The notes: generated from the sequence alone by a model not told the origin. Shown: positions 25,912 through 35,501, counted from the first letter of the stretch. The stretch is DNA of 57,507 bases from an uncultured Pelagibacteraceae bacterium (GCA_902521005.1 CABYPZ010000006.1:1-57507); one strand, 5' to 3'. Numbers and translations are program-made.

Positions 25912-27201
25912 ATGTTAGATAACTACTTTAATTATAAAAAACATAAGACAGATTTTAAAACAGAAGTCATTGCAGGAGTGTCAACATTTTTGACAATGGC
26001 CTATATAATGTTTTTAAACCCTGTCATACTTGCCGACGGTGGTTTTGATTTTGGCGGTGTTTTTACAGCAACAGCTTTGGCCACGGCCTTAGCCTGTTTT
26101 ATTGCTGCATTTTACGCTAAAACGTGGCCTGTTGGACTTGCTCCAGGGATGGGAATAAATGCTTTCATCGCTTATGGGGTTTGTTTAGGAATGGAATATA
26201 CTCCTGCAGAAGCACTTGGTGCTGTCTTTGTTGCGGGTGTAGTTTTCTTAATAATATCTTTAACACCAGTGAGAGCTTGGTTAATAAATTCAATTCCAAA
26301 AAGTTTAAAATTAGGAATAGGTGCGGGTATAGGCCTTTTCTTAGCAATTATAGGTTTTGAACTTATGGGGCTTACAGCTGATAATCCAGTTACACTTGTT
26401 CAGCTTGGAGATGTTTCAAATCCTTTATTGTTGTTAGGTGCTGCTGCATTTGTATCGATGATAGTAATGGAAAAGATGAAAATAAAAGGAAATATTATTA
26501 TTGGAATTTTAGTATTTAGTATAATCGCATGGTTAACTGGATATGGAAAATTTAATGGTGTAGTTTCATCACCGCCACCAATGACACATTTACTAACTTT
26601 TGATTTGGGTGCTGCATTAAGTGCATCAATGGTGACTGTGGTTTTTACTTTATTTTTTATCGATTTTTTTGATACAGCAGGAACCTTGACTAGTGTTGCA
26701 AACGTTGCGGGTAAAGTTGGAAAAGATGGTAAAATTCAAGATATCGAAAAGGCTATGCTTTCAGACAGTGTATCAACTGTAGCTGGATCAATGCTTGGAA
26801 CATCTACAGTAACAACATATGTTGAAAGTGCTGCCGGCGTAAAAGCAGGTGGAAGAACTGGTATGACATCATTAACAATTGGTTTATTGTTTTTATGCTG
26901 TTTGTTTTTCAGTCCACTAGCAACATCTCTTCCTAAAGAAGTCGATGCTGCTGCTCTTATATATATAGCTACTTTATTTGTTAGAAATATTTCAGATATA
27001 GAATGGGATGATATTGCAGAGTCAGGTCCTGCAGTAATTGCGATGATTGCAATGCCATTTACATATTCGATATCTAACGGAATAGCTTTAGCATTTGTAT
27101 CTTATGCAGCTATCAAAATATTTACAGGTAAATTTGCTGAAACGAGTCCTGCTATTTGGGTTGTGGCAATACTTAGTATAGTTAGTTTTGCTGTTGCTTA
27201 A
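25912..27201 (+). CDS. NCS2-family purine permease (AzgA-like)
   Basis: 429 residues starting MLDNYFNYKKHKTDFKTEVI. Family signatures include AGVSTFLTMAYIMFLNPVIL, GMGINAFIAYGVC and FFDTAGTLTSVAN, together with multiple membrane helices (about 12-14). They match the AzgA/GhxP adenine, guanine and hypoxanthine transporters. GGAGG at 25903-25907 fixes the ATG at 25912 rather than the upstream frame start at 25840. It converges on a purine-type phosphoribosyltransferase gene, so both may serve base salvage. I see no purine riboswitch in the 147-base leader region. Confidence 0.9.
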   Translation: MLDNYFNYKKHKTDFKTEVIAGVSTFLTMAYIMFLNPVILADGGFDFGGVFTATALATALACFIAAFYAKTWPVGLAPGMGINAFIAYGVCLGMEYTPAEALGAVFVAGVVFLIISLTPVRAWLINSIPKSLKLGIGAGIGLFLAIIGFELMGLTADNPVTLVQLGDVSNPLLLLGAAAFVSMIVMEKMKIKGNIIIGILVFSIIAWLTGYGKFNGVVSSPPPMTHLLTFDLGAALSASMVTVVFTLFFIDFFDTAGTLTSVANVAGKVGKDGKIQDIEKAMLSDSVSTVAGSMLGTSTVTTYVESAAGVKAGGRTGMTSLTIGLLFLCCLFFSPLATSLPKEVDAAALIYIATLFVRNISDIEWDDIAESGPAVIAMIAMPFTYSISNGIALAFVSYAAIKIFTGKFAETSPAIWVVAILSIVSFAVA

Positions 27202-27217
27202 AAATTAAATTGAAATT

Positions 27218-27253
27218 AAAAAGGGCTAATAAATTATTTAGCCCTTTTTTTTT
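27218..27253. terminator. Bidirectional terminator between permease and phosphoribosyltransferase
   Basis: GGGCTAA (27223-27229) pairs with TTAGCCC (27238-27244), with A run on the left and nine T residues on the right (27245-27253). On the minus strand the same hairpin is followed by five T residues. The stem includes the last codons and stop of the phosphoribosyltransferase gene (stop at 27234-27236), so coding and terminator sequence overlap. Confidence 0.8.
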
Positions 27254-27767
27254 GTTTAGAAACTATCTCCTCAATATTTAATTCTTCATAATGTTCTGTG
27301 GGCTGAATTATCCATGGATCACTATTTAATCTAACAGGGCAAAAATCTGGTGTAAATGAAGACGATTTTTTTTTCCACAAACAGGCTGTTTTTATCTCTT
27401 TAATATAATTTTTAACTGGTTCATATTGTTTTAACCATTCTATACTTTTATTTAGTGTAAGACCTGTATCAGATAGATCATCCACTAATAATACTCTTTC
27501 ATAATCGGTATTACTTGCGATCGAACTTATATCTCGTGCAAAAATTAGTTCTCCTTGTTTATTTTCAATTCCACTACCAGAATAACTTTGAATTACTATA
27601 TATGCAGTTGGTAACTTTAAAATCCTAGATAAGATGTCAATTATAGGAGCTGCCCCTCTCATGATACCAACTAGAACAGTTGGTTTATAATTTTGACTTA
27701 TTGTTAATGCTAATTTCTCAACTGTATCTAAATATTCATCAAATTTTATAATTAACTTTTCAGCCAT
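27234..27767 (-). CDS. Purine-type phosphoribosyltransferase (Gpt-like)
   Basis: About 177 residues from MAEKLIIKFDEY. The PRPP-binding loop is RVLLVDDLSDTGLTL, and the N-terminal IMRGAAPIID supports a type I phosphoribosyltransferase of the xanthine/guanine/hypoxanthine group. The C-terminal DPWIIQPTEHYEE is typical of Gpt-like proteins. It would convert a free purine base and PRPP to the nucleotide. An ATG at 27782 adds 5 residues and cannot be excluded. It converges on the NCS2 purine permease, consistent with salvage. The exact base specificity is unknown. Confidence 0.83.
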   Translation of the reverse strand: MAEKLIIKFDEYLDTVEKLALTISQNYKPTVLVGIMRGAAPIIDILSRILKLPTAYIVIQSYSGSGIENKQGELIFARDISSIASNTDYERVLLVDDLSDTGLTLNKSIEWLKQYEPVKNYIKEIKTACLWKKKSSSFTPDFCPVRLNSDPWIIQPTEHYEELNIEEIVSKQKKRAK

Positions 27768-27810
27768 AAAATTTGGTATCATAAACTAAAAAATTTAAAA
27801 AGGAGAATTT

Positions 27811-28098
27811 ATGAAAGGTTATTGGGTATGTGTATATGAAAAGATCAATAATATAGAAAAATTAAAGGAGTATGCTGTCAAAGCCAAACCAGCGGTTGAA
27901 AACTTTTCTGGAAAATTCATAATTAGAGGTGGAAAAAATAGAACTAACGAAGGAATAGACTCTCCGAGAACAGTTGTTGTTGAATTTCCTGATTATAATA
28001 CTGCTTTAAAATGTTATGACTCTAAAAAGTATCAAGAAGCACATGACATTTTAGAAGGCCATGTAGTAAGGAATCATCAATTGGTTGAGGGAATTTAG
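27811..28098 (+). CDS. DUF1330-family protein
   Basis: 95 residues with the DUF1330 pattern: KGYWVCVYEKINNIEKLKEY, KFIIRGGKNRTNEG, and RTVVVEFPDYNTALKCYDSKKYQ. This is a ferredoxin-like dimeric alpha/beta barrel related to antibiotic-monooxygenase/EthD folds. Its reaction is unknown. AAGGAG lies 5-6 bases before the ATG. It is divergent from the phosphoribosyltransferase and convergent with the glycosylase gene, overlapping its stop by 4 bases. Confidence 0.87.
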   Translation: MKGYWVCVYEKINNIEKLKEYAVKAKPAVENFSGKFIIRGGKNRTNEGIDSPRTVVVEFPDYNTALKCYDSKKYQEAHDILEGHVVRNHQLVEGI

Positions 28099-28721
28099 TA
28101 CTGTATTGGCTCATCATCAATTGATCTCCACAAGTACCAAGTTGCAACTGAACAATAGGGACTAAATTTTAATTTTAAATAATTTACAAATTTTTCTGGG
28201 GGTAAATATTTTTTATTGTAGTTATTAGATATTGCTCTTAATAAACCTATATCTTGAACTGGCCAAATATTTTTACGATTTAAAGTAAATAACAAAATCA
28301 TTTCAGCAGACCATCTTCCAATTTGTCTTAAACTAGATAGATATAATATCGCCTCTTCATCATTCATATTTTTTAAAAGTTTAGGATCAAAAGATTTATT
28401 AGAAAATTTAATTGATAGTTCTTTAATACCTTTTGTTTTTTGCCTACTCAAACCACAACTTTTTAATTTAGCAAAACTTAACTTTTTAACGACTTTAGAG
28501 TTTATTTTGCCTTTGCAAGCTTTATTAAATTTTTTAAACACAGAATTTGCAGCAGCTACACTGATTTGTTGTCCAATAATACTTTTGCATAATGAATAAA
28601 AAATATCTTTTCTAGTGGTCAAAGTTTTATCTTTGTATTGATTAATTAATTTTTTCATTACTTTATCTTTATTAGATAAATATTTTATAGCCGAGTTCCA
28701 ATAGGTAGGTTTTTTACTCAT
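28095..28721 (-). CDS. AlkA-like DNA-3-methyladenine glycosylase (HhH-GPD)
   Basis: A 208-residue protein. The helix-hairpin-helix and catalytic Asp are in LRQIGRWSAEMILLFTLNRK followed by IWPVQDIGLLRA, where the Asp is in place. SIIGQQISVAAA is the usual N-terminal helix of the fold. It excises alkylated bases in base-excision repair. It has no Fe-S cysteines, which argues against Nth/MutY. It is somewhat short because AlkA's extra N-terminal domain is absent. Its start overlaps the end of the DMT transporter gene by 8 bases. Confidence 0.85.
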   Translation of the reverse strand: MSKKPTYWNSAIKYLSNKDKVMKKLINQYKDKTLTTRKDIFYSLCKSIIGQQISVAAANSVFKKFNKACKGKINSKVVKKLSFAKLKSCGLSRQKTKGIKELSIKFSNKSFDPKLLKNMNDEEAILYLSSLRQIGRWSAEMILLFTLNRKNIWPVQDIGLLRAISNNYNKKYLPPEKFVNYLKLKFSPYCSVATWYLWRSIDDEPIQY

Positions 28722-29595
28722 GACGTGATATCGAAACCTGCTTTTTAAGATAAATTTCTCTTCTAAAAATTATAATTGAGGAAATTATTACTAATGAAGC
28801 ACCAAGTAATGTTTTAAATGAAGGAATTTCATCCCAAATAAAATATCCAAATGCAATTGCAAAAACTAAAGCTAAATACTTTAAAGGGCTTACTAGAGAT
28901 ACTTCAGCTAACTTATAAGATTGGCCTAACCATAAATTTGCAACACCTCCAAATACTCCAATTAACATTAATAATAATAGGTCACTGAAATTTGGCATAA
29001 CCCACCCATAAGGCAATGTAACCAAACTAACTAAAGTAATAGCAATCGAAAAATATAAAGAAATCAACCAAACTGGTTCTGTAGTTGATAGTTGTCTAAT
29101 AGCAATTGCTACATATGATAATCCTAAACAAAAAATTATTGGATAAATAAAATAAATATTGAAAGAAGAAAATCCAGGTTCAGTAATAATTAAAATTCCA
29201 ATAAAACCTACGAGCACAGCTATCCATCTAAATATACCAACTTTTTCGCTTAATAAAAAAATAGAAAAAATTGTTGTGAAAATTGGAGCAGCAAATGATA
29301 TACTTACAACAGTTGCCAAAGGAAGATTTCTTAATGCTATAAATATAGCAACTAAGGCTATTAAACCAGACATGCATCTTAAAAAATGTAAACCAGGTCT
29401 CTTGGTAAGATAAAAATTTTTAATTCTATCTCTAGGCATAATTATAAAGTAGAGAATAACTCCAAAAAAACCTCTAAAAAATAAAACCTGTCCAAGAGGG
29501 TAAGCTTCTGACCATTTTACAATGATATCCATGATTGAAAATGCACAAACTGACATTAACATGTACAAAAAGCCTAATTGATTTTTGGAAAGCAT
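28714..29595 (-). CDS. DMT-superfamily (EamA) transporter
   Basis: 293 residues with about ten hydrophobic helices in two EamA halves. The first half includes FFRGFFGVILYFIIMP, and the second includes SLVSPLKYLALVFAIAFGYF with the closing IWDEIPSFKTLLGA. These drug/metabolite transporters export or import small metabolites; the substrate cannot be read from sequence. The downstream glycosylase gene overlaps by 8 bases. It is divergent from msrA with a 34-base gap. Confidence 0.87.
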   Translation of the reverse strand: MLSKNQLGFLYMLMSVCAFSIMDIIVKWSEAYPLGQVLFFRGFFGVILYFIIMPRDRIKNFYLTKRPGLHFLRCMSGLIALVAIFIALRNLPLATVVSISFAAPIFTTIFSIFLLSEKVGIFRWIAVLVGFIGILIITEPGFSSFNIYFIYPIIFCLGLSYVAIAIRQLSTTEPVWLISLYFSIAITLVSLVTLPYGWVMPNFSDLLLLMLIGVFGGVANLWLGQSYKLAEVSLVSPLKYLALVFAIAFGYFIWDEIPSFKTLLGASLVIISSIIIFRREIYLKKQVSISRHE

Positions 29596-29629
29596 AATAA
29601 TAACTTTAAATTATATAAAACAATAATCA

Positions 29630-30076
29630 ATGGAAATTGCCATAATAGCTTTGGGATGCTTCTGGGGACCAGAAATTAAGTTTAGTAAACTTGAAGGGGT
29701 TTTAAAAACTGAAGTTGGTTATTGTGGAGGAAACAGTAACAAAACAACCTATGAAGAAGTTTGTACTGGTACTACAAATCATGCAGAAGTTGTTAAAATT
29801 GAATTTGATCCTAAGATAATATCATATGAGCAGCTTCTGAATTATTTCTTTGATATTCATGATCCTACTACATTAAATGCTCAAGGACCTGACATTGGAA
29901 CACAATATAGAAGTGAGATTTTTTATTTAAATGAAAATCAAAAAAATATTGCTCATAAGGTTTTAAAGGAAAGGAATATTAAACTTTCTGGCAAAATAGT
30001 TACTAAAATCTCACAAGATAAAAACTACTCTACTGCAGAAAACTATCATCAAAAATATTTAGAAAAAAGATTTTAG
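29630..30076 (+). CDS. msrA: Peptide methionine-S-sulfoxide reductase A
   Basis: 148 residues. The catalytic Cys10 lies in GCFWGPEIKF, and conserved TEVGYCGG and HAEVVKIEFDP follow. It reduces the S-form of methionine sulfoxide in oxidised proteins. It is a little shorter than typical MsrA (about 170-210), but the core is complete. It is first of four same-strand genes with 2-3-base gaps (msrA, sseA, RND adaptor, RND pump), so oxidative or sulfur stress and efflux genes may be coexpressed. Confidence 0.95.
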   Translation: MEIAIIALGCFWGPEIKFSKLEGVLKTEVGYCGGNSNKTTYEEVCTGTTNHAEVVKIEFDPKIISYEQLLNYFFDIHDPTTLNAQGPDIGTQYRSEIFYLNENQKNIAHKVLKERNIKLSGKIVTKISQDKNYSTAENYHQKYLEKRF

Positions 30077-30078
30077 AA

Positions 30079-30894
30079 ATGTCAATAGTTTCAACTGATT
30101 GGACAGAAAAAAATTTAGGTAAAATCAAAATCATTGATTGTTCTTGGCACATGCCTAATCAAGAAAGAAATGGTCATGAGGAATATTTAAAAAATCATAT
30201 CGAGAATGCAATTTTTTTTGATTTAGACAAAAATTCAAATCAAAATACAGACTTACCACATATGCTTGCAAGTAAAGAGAATTGGGAAAAAATTATCTCT
30301 GAAATGGGTTTAAATAATAATGATAATATTGTTGTTTATGATAATTCAGATGTAATAAGTTCATGTAGATGTTGGTATAATTTCATTTACTTTGGTCATA
30401 ATCCAAATCTTGTACATGTTTTAGATGGTGGATTGAAAAAATGGATAGAGGATGGGAAGTTTACTACAGATAAAATCACACAAACAAATTTTTCGAAGTA
30501 TATAGCAAAAGAAAATAAAGAATTAGTTAAAAATAAATTACAGATTGACAATAATATATTAAATAAAAACTTCATTGTAATAGATGCAAGGAGCAAGGAT
30601 AGATTTGAAGGCAAAGTGAAGGAACCTAGGAAAGGATTAAGAAGTGGATCAATACAATCTTCATTTTGTATTCCGTTTAATGAATTAATTAATAATGATC
30701 ATTCATTTAAAAGTACAAATGAACTTGCAAATATATTTAAAAAAATTTTAGGAGATAATATGTCTTTAAATGTTGTTTTTTCATGTGGATCGGGTGTTAC
30801 AGCATCTGTTTTGGCACTTGCATATTCTCTAATAAATAATAAATATATGCCTGTCATTTACGACGGTTCATGGGCAGAATATGGTAGGATTTAA
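30079..30894 (+). CDS. sseA: 3-mercaptopyruvate sulfurtransferase
   Basis: A 271-residue two-domain rhodanese. The active-site loop is CGSGVTAS with Cys236; CGSGVT rather than CRKGVT marks mercaptopyruvate sulfurtransferases. The N-terminal inactive domain includes NIVVYDNSDVISSCRCWY and a second domain IVIDARSKDRFEG. It moves sulfur from 3-mercaptopyruvate to acceptors such as cyanide or thiols. It starts 2 bases after msrA and is 3 bases before the RND adaptor gene. Confidence 0.92.
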   Translation: MSIVSTDWTEKNLGKIKIIDCSWHMPNQERNGHEEYLKNHIENAIFFDLDKNSNQNTDLPHMLASKENWEKIISEMGLNNNDNIVVYDNSDVISSCRCWYNFIYFGHNPNLVHVLDGGLKKWIEDGKFTTDKITQTNFSKYIAKENKELVKNKLQIDNNILNKNFIVIDARSKDRFEGKVKEPRKGLRSGSIQSSFCIPFNELINNDHSFKSTNELANIFKKILGDNMSLNVVFSCGSGVTASVLALAYSLINNKYMPVIYDGSWAEYGRI

Positions 30895-30897
30895 TAT

Positions 30898-31767
30898 ATG
30901 AAAAGATCAACTAAGGTATTATCAATTGTAATTATTTTTTTTCTAATAATTGCTACTGTGATTATTGGAAGAACAATGATTGGTAATCACTTTAAAAAAA
31001 AATTTAGTAAAAGACCTCCCCCTGGCATAGTTGTTACTGAAGTAATTCAAGAAGATTTTTCTGAAAAAATATCTAGTTTTGGAACTGCGGTTTCGAAGAA
31101 AACTGAAACTTTTAGAATAAAAAAGAATGAACTAAATAGTGAGCTTAAATTAGAAAAATATGTGAATAAGGGAGATTTGATAGTAAAATTAAAAGATAAA
31201 TCAATTATTGCACCATTCAATGGTGTTTTGGGATATCGAGGTTTAACTGATGATGTTCTTGGCAGTGATAATTCGATTATTATAACTTTGGATGATAGCT
31301 CAATTATTTATTGTGATTTAAAAATACCAGAGAACTATGCATCATCAATAAAGAAGGGATTGCCAGTTGATGTAAAATTTTCAGGATATAAAAATAAAAA
31401 ATTTTTTGGGTTAGTGGATATGGTCTCTAGTAGGATAAATGCAGAAACTCGAACACTTCTAACAAGAGTTAAAATTGAAAATAATAATTATGAACTCATT
31501 CCAGGCTCCTTATTGGAAATTACAATAAATTTTAATACTAGAAACTCTCTTAGGGTTCCGGATACAAGTGTAATGATGGAAGGAGAGAAGGTATTTGTTT
31601 ATACAGTTTCAGAAGATAATATCGTAAATAAAAAAGAAATTGAAATTGGATTAAGAGACCAAGGTAATGTAGAGATTTTGTCAGGATTAAATCTTGGCGA
31701 CACTATAGTTGCTGAAGGTCTAAAAAAAGTTTTCCCAAGAGGAAAAATTAAGCCTATAAAAAATTAA
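30898..31767 (+). CDS. RND efflux adaptor (membrane fusion protein) lacking the alpha-hairpin
   Basis: 289 residues, short for an adaptor (usually 350-400). An N-terminal membrane anchor (residues 8-24) is followed by the lipoyl, beta-barrel and membrane-proximal domains. The two lipoyl halves YVNKGDLIVKLKD and IIAPFNGVLGY are joined directly near residues 100-102, so the long coiled-coil hairpin that docks to TolC-like channels is missing. The C-terminal VPDTSVMMEGEKVFVYTV is normal. The pump gene follows with no gap, so the pair is functional in principle. Such hairpin-less adaptors occur elsewhere but are uncommon in Gram-negatives. Confidence 0.85.
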   Translation: MKRSTKVLSIVIIFFLIIATVIIGRTMIGNHFKKKFSKRPPPGIVVTEVIQEDFSEKISSFGTAVSKKTETFRIKKNELNSELKLEKYVNKGDLIVKLKDKSIIAPFNGVLGYRGLTDDVLGSDNSIIITLDDSSIIYCDLKIPENYASSIKKGLPVDVKFSGYKNKKFFGLVDMVSSRINAETRTLLTRVKIENNNYELIPGSLLEITINFNTRNSLRVPDTSVMMEGEKVFVYTVSEDNIVNKKEIEIGLRDQGNVEILSGLNLGDTIVAEGLKKVFPRGKIKPIKN

Positions 31768-34700
31768 ATGTTTATAACTGAATTAAGCATACGTAGACCG
31801 GTGGTATCTTGGGTAATGTCATTAATACTTATAGTATTTGGTTTATTTGTTTTTTGGAAGTTACCAGTAAGAGAACTACCATCAGGAATTCAGCCACCTG
31901 TGGTTCAGGTACAAGTTAATTATAATTCTGCTGCAGCTCCAATTGTTAATCAAGAAGTTACACAAGTTTTAGAGGATGTGATTGGAGGTGCCGAAGGTAT
32001 AAAAAATATCGATTCAAAATCTGAAAATGGAAGAAGTACAATAAATATAGAATTTGATACAAGTATTGAATTGGACAATGCTGCAAATGATGTAAGAGAA
32101 AGAGTTGCAAGAGTAGTAGATAATTTACCATCAGAAGCTGATCCGCCTCAAATATTAAAAAGAGCGGCAGGTTTTACTACTACTATGTGGTTAGCTTTGT
32201 CTTCCTCTACTTGGAGCGACCTTGAGCTTGGAGATTATGCTGAAAGATATCTTGTAGATACTTTTTCAAGTGTAAAAAATGTTGGAAGGATTTTAGTTGG
32301 AGGACTTAGAGAATTAAGTATTAGAGTTTGGATAGATCCTATTAAACTTGCTGCAAACGATTTAACAATACAAGAAGTTGAGCAAGCACTTAGAGGTGAA
32401 AATATAAGATTACCCGCAGGAACTCTTGAGGCAGATAATATAGACCTGACCCTAAACTTAGATAAGTCTTATAATTCAATAGAAACAATTAAACAATTAC
32501 CAATTAAAAAAAATAACAAGCAAATTGTAACATTGTCAGATGTTGCAAAAATAGAGTTTGGCCCAGTTTCAGAAAAAACATTATTTAAAGCACAAAGAAA
32601 AGATCAACTCAATTTAAAAACAGTAGGTATTGGAATATATGCTAAAAGTGGAGCTTCAACTGTAGAGTTATCTAAAGAAATTAAAAAGAAAATATTTGAA
32701 GTTAACAAAACTTTACCTGATGGGTTAAAACTTGAAATAGCTTTTAATAGAGCAACTTATGTAGGAGCAGCAATCAATGAGGTTTATAAAACTTTAGTAA
32801 TAGCTTTTATATTAGTAGTTATTATCATTTATTTATTTTTAGGAAATTTGAAAGCAGTAATTGTACCAGCTATTGCCTTACCAGTAAGCTTAATAGCCTC
32901 ATTCCTTGGTATTTATTTATTTGGATTATCAATAAATATATTTGTTCTTTTAAGCTTTATTTTAGCAATAGGCATTATCACGGATGACTCGGTAATAATG
33001 ACAGACGCAATTTATAGACGAATTGAAAATGGCGAGACCCCTCTGGTAGCTTCATACAAAGGTTCTAAACAAATTACTTTTGCAATAATTGCTACAACAT
33101 TAATTTTAATTGCAGTTTTTTTACCTTTAATATTTATTGAAGGAATATCTGGTACATTGTTTAAAGAAACAGCAATAGCACTATCTTTCTCCATTGTAGT
33201 TTCATCATTTGTCGCATTAACTTTGTCACCAATGTTAGCAAGTAAATTCTTAACCAAAAAAACTGACAAAAATTTTATTATTAATAGATTTGAAAAATTC
33301 TTTTTAAGTTTTTCAAAATTTTATGAGGAAACCTTGACAGTTTTAATGAAGAAAACAAAATCAATAACTATTTTTATTATTTTAATTATTGTTGGATCAA
33401 TTCTACTTTTTGATTTTTCAAAAAAAGAATTATTACCTATGGAAGATAGAGGTGCGTATCTAGTGATTGGATTTACAGATGAAGGTAGTTCATTTGAATA
33501 TACTCAGGAAAAAGCTCAGGTAATAGAAAAAAGGCTAATACCACTATTACAAGAAGAAAATAGTCCTTATTCAAGATTTATTATGAGAGTTCCTGGTTTT
33601 GGATCATCTGCAAATTCATTTAATAGTTTTATAATAATTGCATTGTTAGACAATTGGGATAATAGGAAAAAGAATTCTCAAACAGTAATGAGAGAAGCTA
33701 TTGGAAAAATTGTTACTGTACCACAGGCAGTTGCTTTTCCTATCTCTCCACAATCAATAAGAGTATCAAGCTATAATAAGCCAGTTCAAATGGTTATATA
33801 TGGAAGTACTTATGAGGAATTAGAAAAAATTCAAAGTCAAGTAATTAGAACCCTTCGAAAAAATGGCAATCTTTCTAGAATAGAGTCAGATTATTCAAGG
33901 AATAAACCAGAAGTAAAACTTTTAATTAACAAAAATAAAGCTAAAGATCTGGGAGTTTCCACTGAAAAAATTGGTAGAACATTAGAGACTTTATATGGTG
34001 GCAAAAAAGTAACTACATTTAATAAACTCGGAAAAGAATATCCAATTATATTACAACAATATTTAGCAGATCGAAGAAATAAGGAGGGAATATCAAAAAT
34101 TTTTGTAAGATCTGATACAACAGGTAAATTAATTTCTCTTGTTAATCTAGTTGATTTTAAAGAGGTAGGTGCTGCAAAAGAATTATCAAGATATAATAGA
34201 CAGCCAGCTGTTACCATTTCAGCAAATATTTCAGAAAATTATTCGTTATCTGATGCAATAAAATATTTAGAAAATACTATGGAAGAAGTTGCTCCACAAA
34301 ATCAAATTACATGGAAAGGTAAATCTGAAGAAGTAAAAGAGACCAGTAATGAACTATTTATTATTTTTGCTTTAGCATTGTTAACAGCATACTTGGTAAT
34401 GGCTGCTACATTTAATTCATTTGTACATCCATTTATTATTATTTTGACTGTTCCATTAGCAATTTTTGGAGGTTTAGTTTTTATTTTATTTTTAAATAGC
34501 TCTGTAAATATCTTTTCACAAATTGCTCTTATTATTTTAATTGGAATATCAACAAAAAATAGTATTTTGATTGTCGATTATGCAAATCAAATTAGAACCA
34601 AAGGTAAAAACATAGAAACTGCTGTAAAAGAAGCTTGTAGCATAAGATTTAGGCCAATTATTATGACATCTTTGAGTACCATGATTGCTATGATGCCATT

Positions 34701-34890
34701 GGTAATTGGGAATATAGGGCCTGGAGCTGGTGAAGGTTCTAGATTAGCAGTTGGTTCTACTATTTTAGGTGGAATGATTATTTCAACGTTCTTTACACTT
34801 TATGTTACTCCAGCAATGTATTTGGCTTTAGCTAAAAATACAAAAAGAATAGATGCCGTTGATATCGAATTAAAAAAAGAACTTCGTTAA
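31768..34890 (+). CDS. RND-family efflux pump (AcrB/MexF-like, HAE1)
   Basis: A 1040-residue inner-membrane pump of normal length. It starts MFITELSIRRPVVSWV, and the paired proton-relay Asp are in LAIGIITDDSVIMTDAIYRR. The matching Lys is in IGISTKNSILIVDYANQ. Two large periplasmic loops and 12 helices are expected. It uses the proton gradient to export drugs or other hydrophobic compounds. It is coupled to the preceding adaptor gene, and no outer-membrane TolC gene is adjacent. Its 3' end overlaps the convergent lipoprotein gene by 4 bases. Confidence 0.94.
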   Translation: MFITELSIRRPVVSWVMSLILIVFGLFVFWKLPVRELPSGIQPPVVQVQVNYNSAAAPIVNQEVTQVLEDVIGGAEGIKNIDSKSENGRSTINIEFDTSIELDNAANDVRERVARVVDNLPSEADPPQILKRAAGFTTTMWLALSSSTWSDLELGDYAERYLVDTFSSVKNVGRILVGGLRELSIRVWIDPIKLAANDLTIQEVEQALRGENIRLPAGTLEADNIDLTLNLDKSYNSIETIKQLPIKKNNKQIVTLSDVAKIEFGPVSEKTLFKAQRKDQLNLKTVGIGIYAKSGASTVELSKEIKKKIFEVNKTLPDGLKLEIAFNRATYVGAAINEVYKTLVIAFILVVIIIYLFLGNLKAVIVPAIALPVSLIASFLGIYLFGLSINIFVLLSFILAIGIITDDSVIMTDAIYRRIENGETPLVASYKGSKQITFAIIATTLILIAVFLPLIFIEGISGTLFKETAIALSFSIVVSSFVALTLSPMLASKFLTKKTDKNFIINRFEKFFLSFSKFYEETLTVLMKKTKSITIFIILIIVGSILLFDFSKKELLPMEDRGAYLVIGFTDEGSSFEYTQEKAQVIEKRLIPLLQEENSPYSRFIMRVPGFGSSANSFNSFIIIALLDNWDNRKKNSQTVMREAIGKIVTVPQAVAFPISPQSIRVSSYNKPVQMVIYGSTYEELEKIQSQVIRTLRKNGNLSRIESDYSRNKPEVKLLINKNKAKDLGVSTEKIGRTLETLYGGKKVTTFNKLGKEYPIILQQYLADRRNKEGISKIFVRSDTTGKLISLVNLVDFKEVGAAKELSRYNRQPAVTISANISENYSLSDAIKYLENTMEEVAPQNQITWKGKSEEVKETSNELFIIFALALLTAYLVMAATFNSFVHPFIIILTVPLAIFGGLVFILFLNSSVNIFSQIALIILIGISTKNSILIVDYANQIRTKGKNIETAVKEACSIRFRPIIMTSLSTMIAMMPLVIGNIGPGAGEGSRLAVGSTILGGMIISTFFTLYVTPAMYLALAKNTKRIDAVDIELKKELR

Positions 34891-35486
34891 AAAATAATAT
34901 ATTTATTTCTATTTAATTTATTTTGACAAGACGATAGTTGTTTTTTGTATTTTATAGATTGCTTTTCAACCTTTTTTGCAATTAATATTATTCTATTGTT
35001 ATTCTTATAATTTTTGTAATTTCCCCAGCCCTCATGATAAGCAATATACTGTTTAAAAACATCCTTTTTGGATATTTTTAATATTTTTGAACTTTTGCTT
35101 GTATACCAACCAATAAAATCAACACTATCTTTAAATCTTGCTCTAGTAGCAAGAGGTTTTTCATTTTCCTTTTTATACTGCTCCCAAGTACCCTTAACTG
35201 CTTGTGAGTAACCAAAAGAACTTGAAGGTCTTTTATATGGAATTACTTTAAACAGTTTATGACGTGGAGGTTTTGCTAACCAATCGAAGTCTGACTCCAT
35301 TTTAATAAAAGCTAGTTGTAAATGAACTGGAGTCCCCCATTTCTTCTCAGTTTTTTTAACATGCTTATACCAAAAATATCTTTCAGAAAATATTGAACAA
35401 CCATCAGCAGTATTTTTAGGAATTGATGAACAAGCTGAAATTAAAAAAAATAAAAATATAAATAATAATTTTTTATTTAGAATCAC
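34887..35486 (-). CDS. Lipoprotein with lytic transglycosylase (SLT) domain
   Basis: 199 residues. The lipoprotein signal MILNKKLLFIFLFFLISAC has lipobox ISAC. The domain has IKMESDFDW, with the catalytic Glu, and SSFGYSQAVKGTWEQYK, the second SLT motif, plus AYHEGWGNYKN. It probably cleaves peptidoglycan at the outer-membrane inner face. The gene lies 15 bases after the nuclease gene and is the last of a four-gene minus-strand run from 36668. It is convergent with the RND pump. Confidence 0.82.
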   Translation of the reverse strand: MILNKKLLFIFLFFLISACSSIPKNTADGCSIFSERYFWYKHVKKTEKKWGTPVHLQLAFIKMESDFDWLAKPPRHKLFKVIPYKRPSSSFGYSQAVKGTWEQYKKENEKPLATRARFKDSVDFIGWYTSKSSKILKISKKDVFKQYIAYHEGWGNYKNYKNNNRIILIAKKVEKQSIKYKKQLSSCQNKLNRNKYIIF

Positions 35487-35501
35487 TAATAAACTTATAG
35501 T

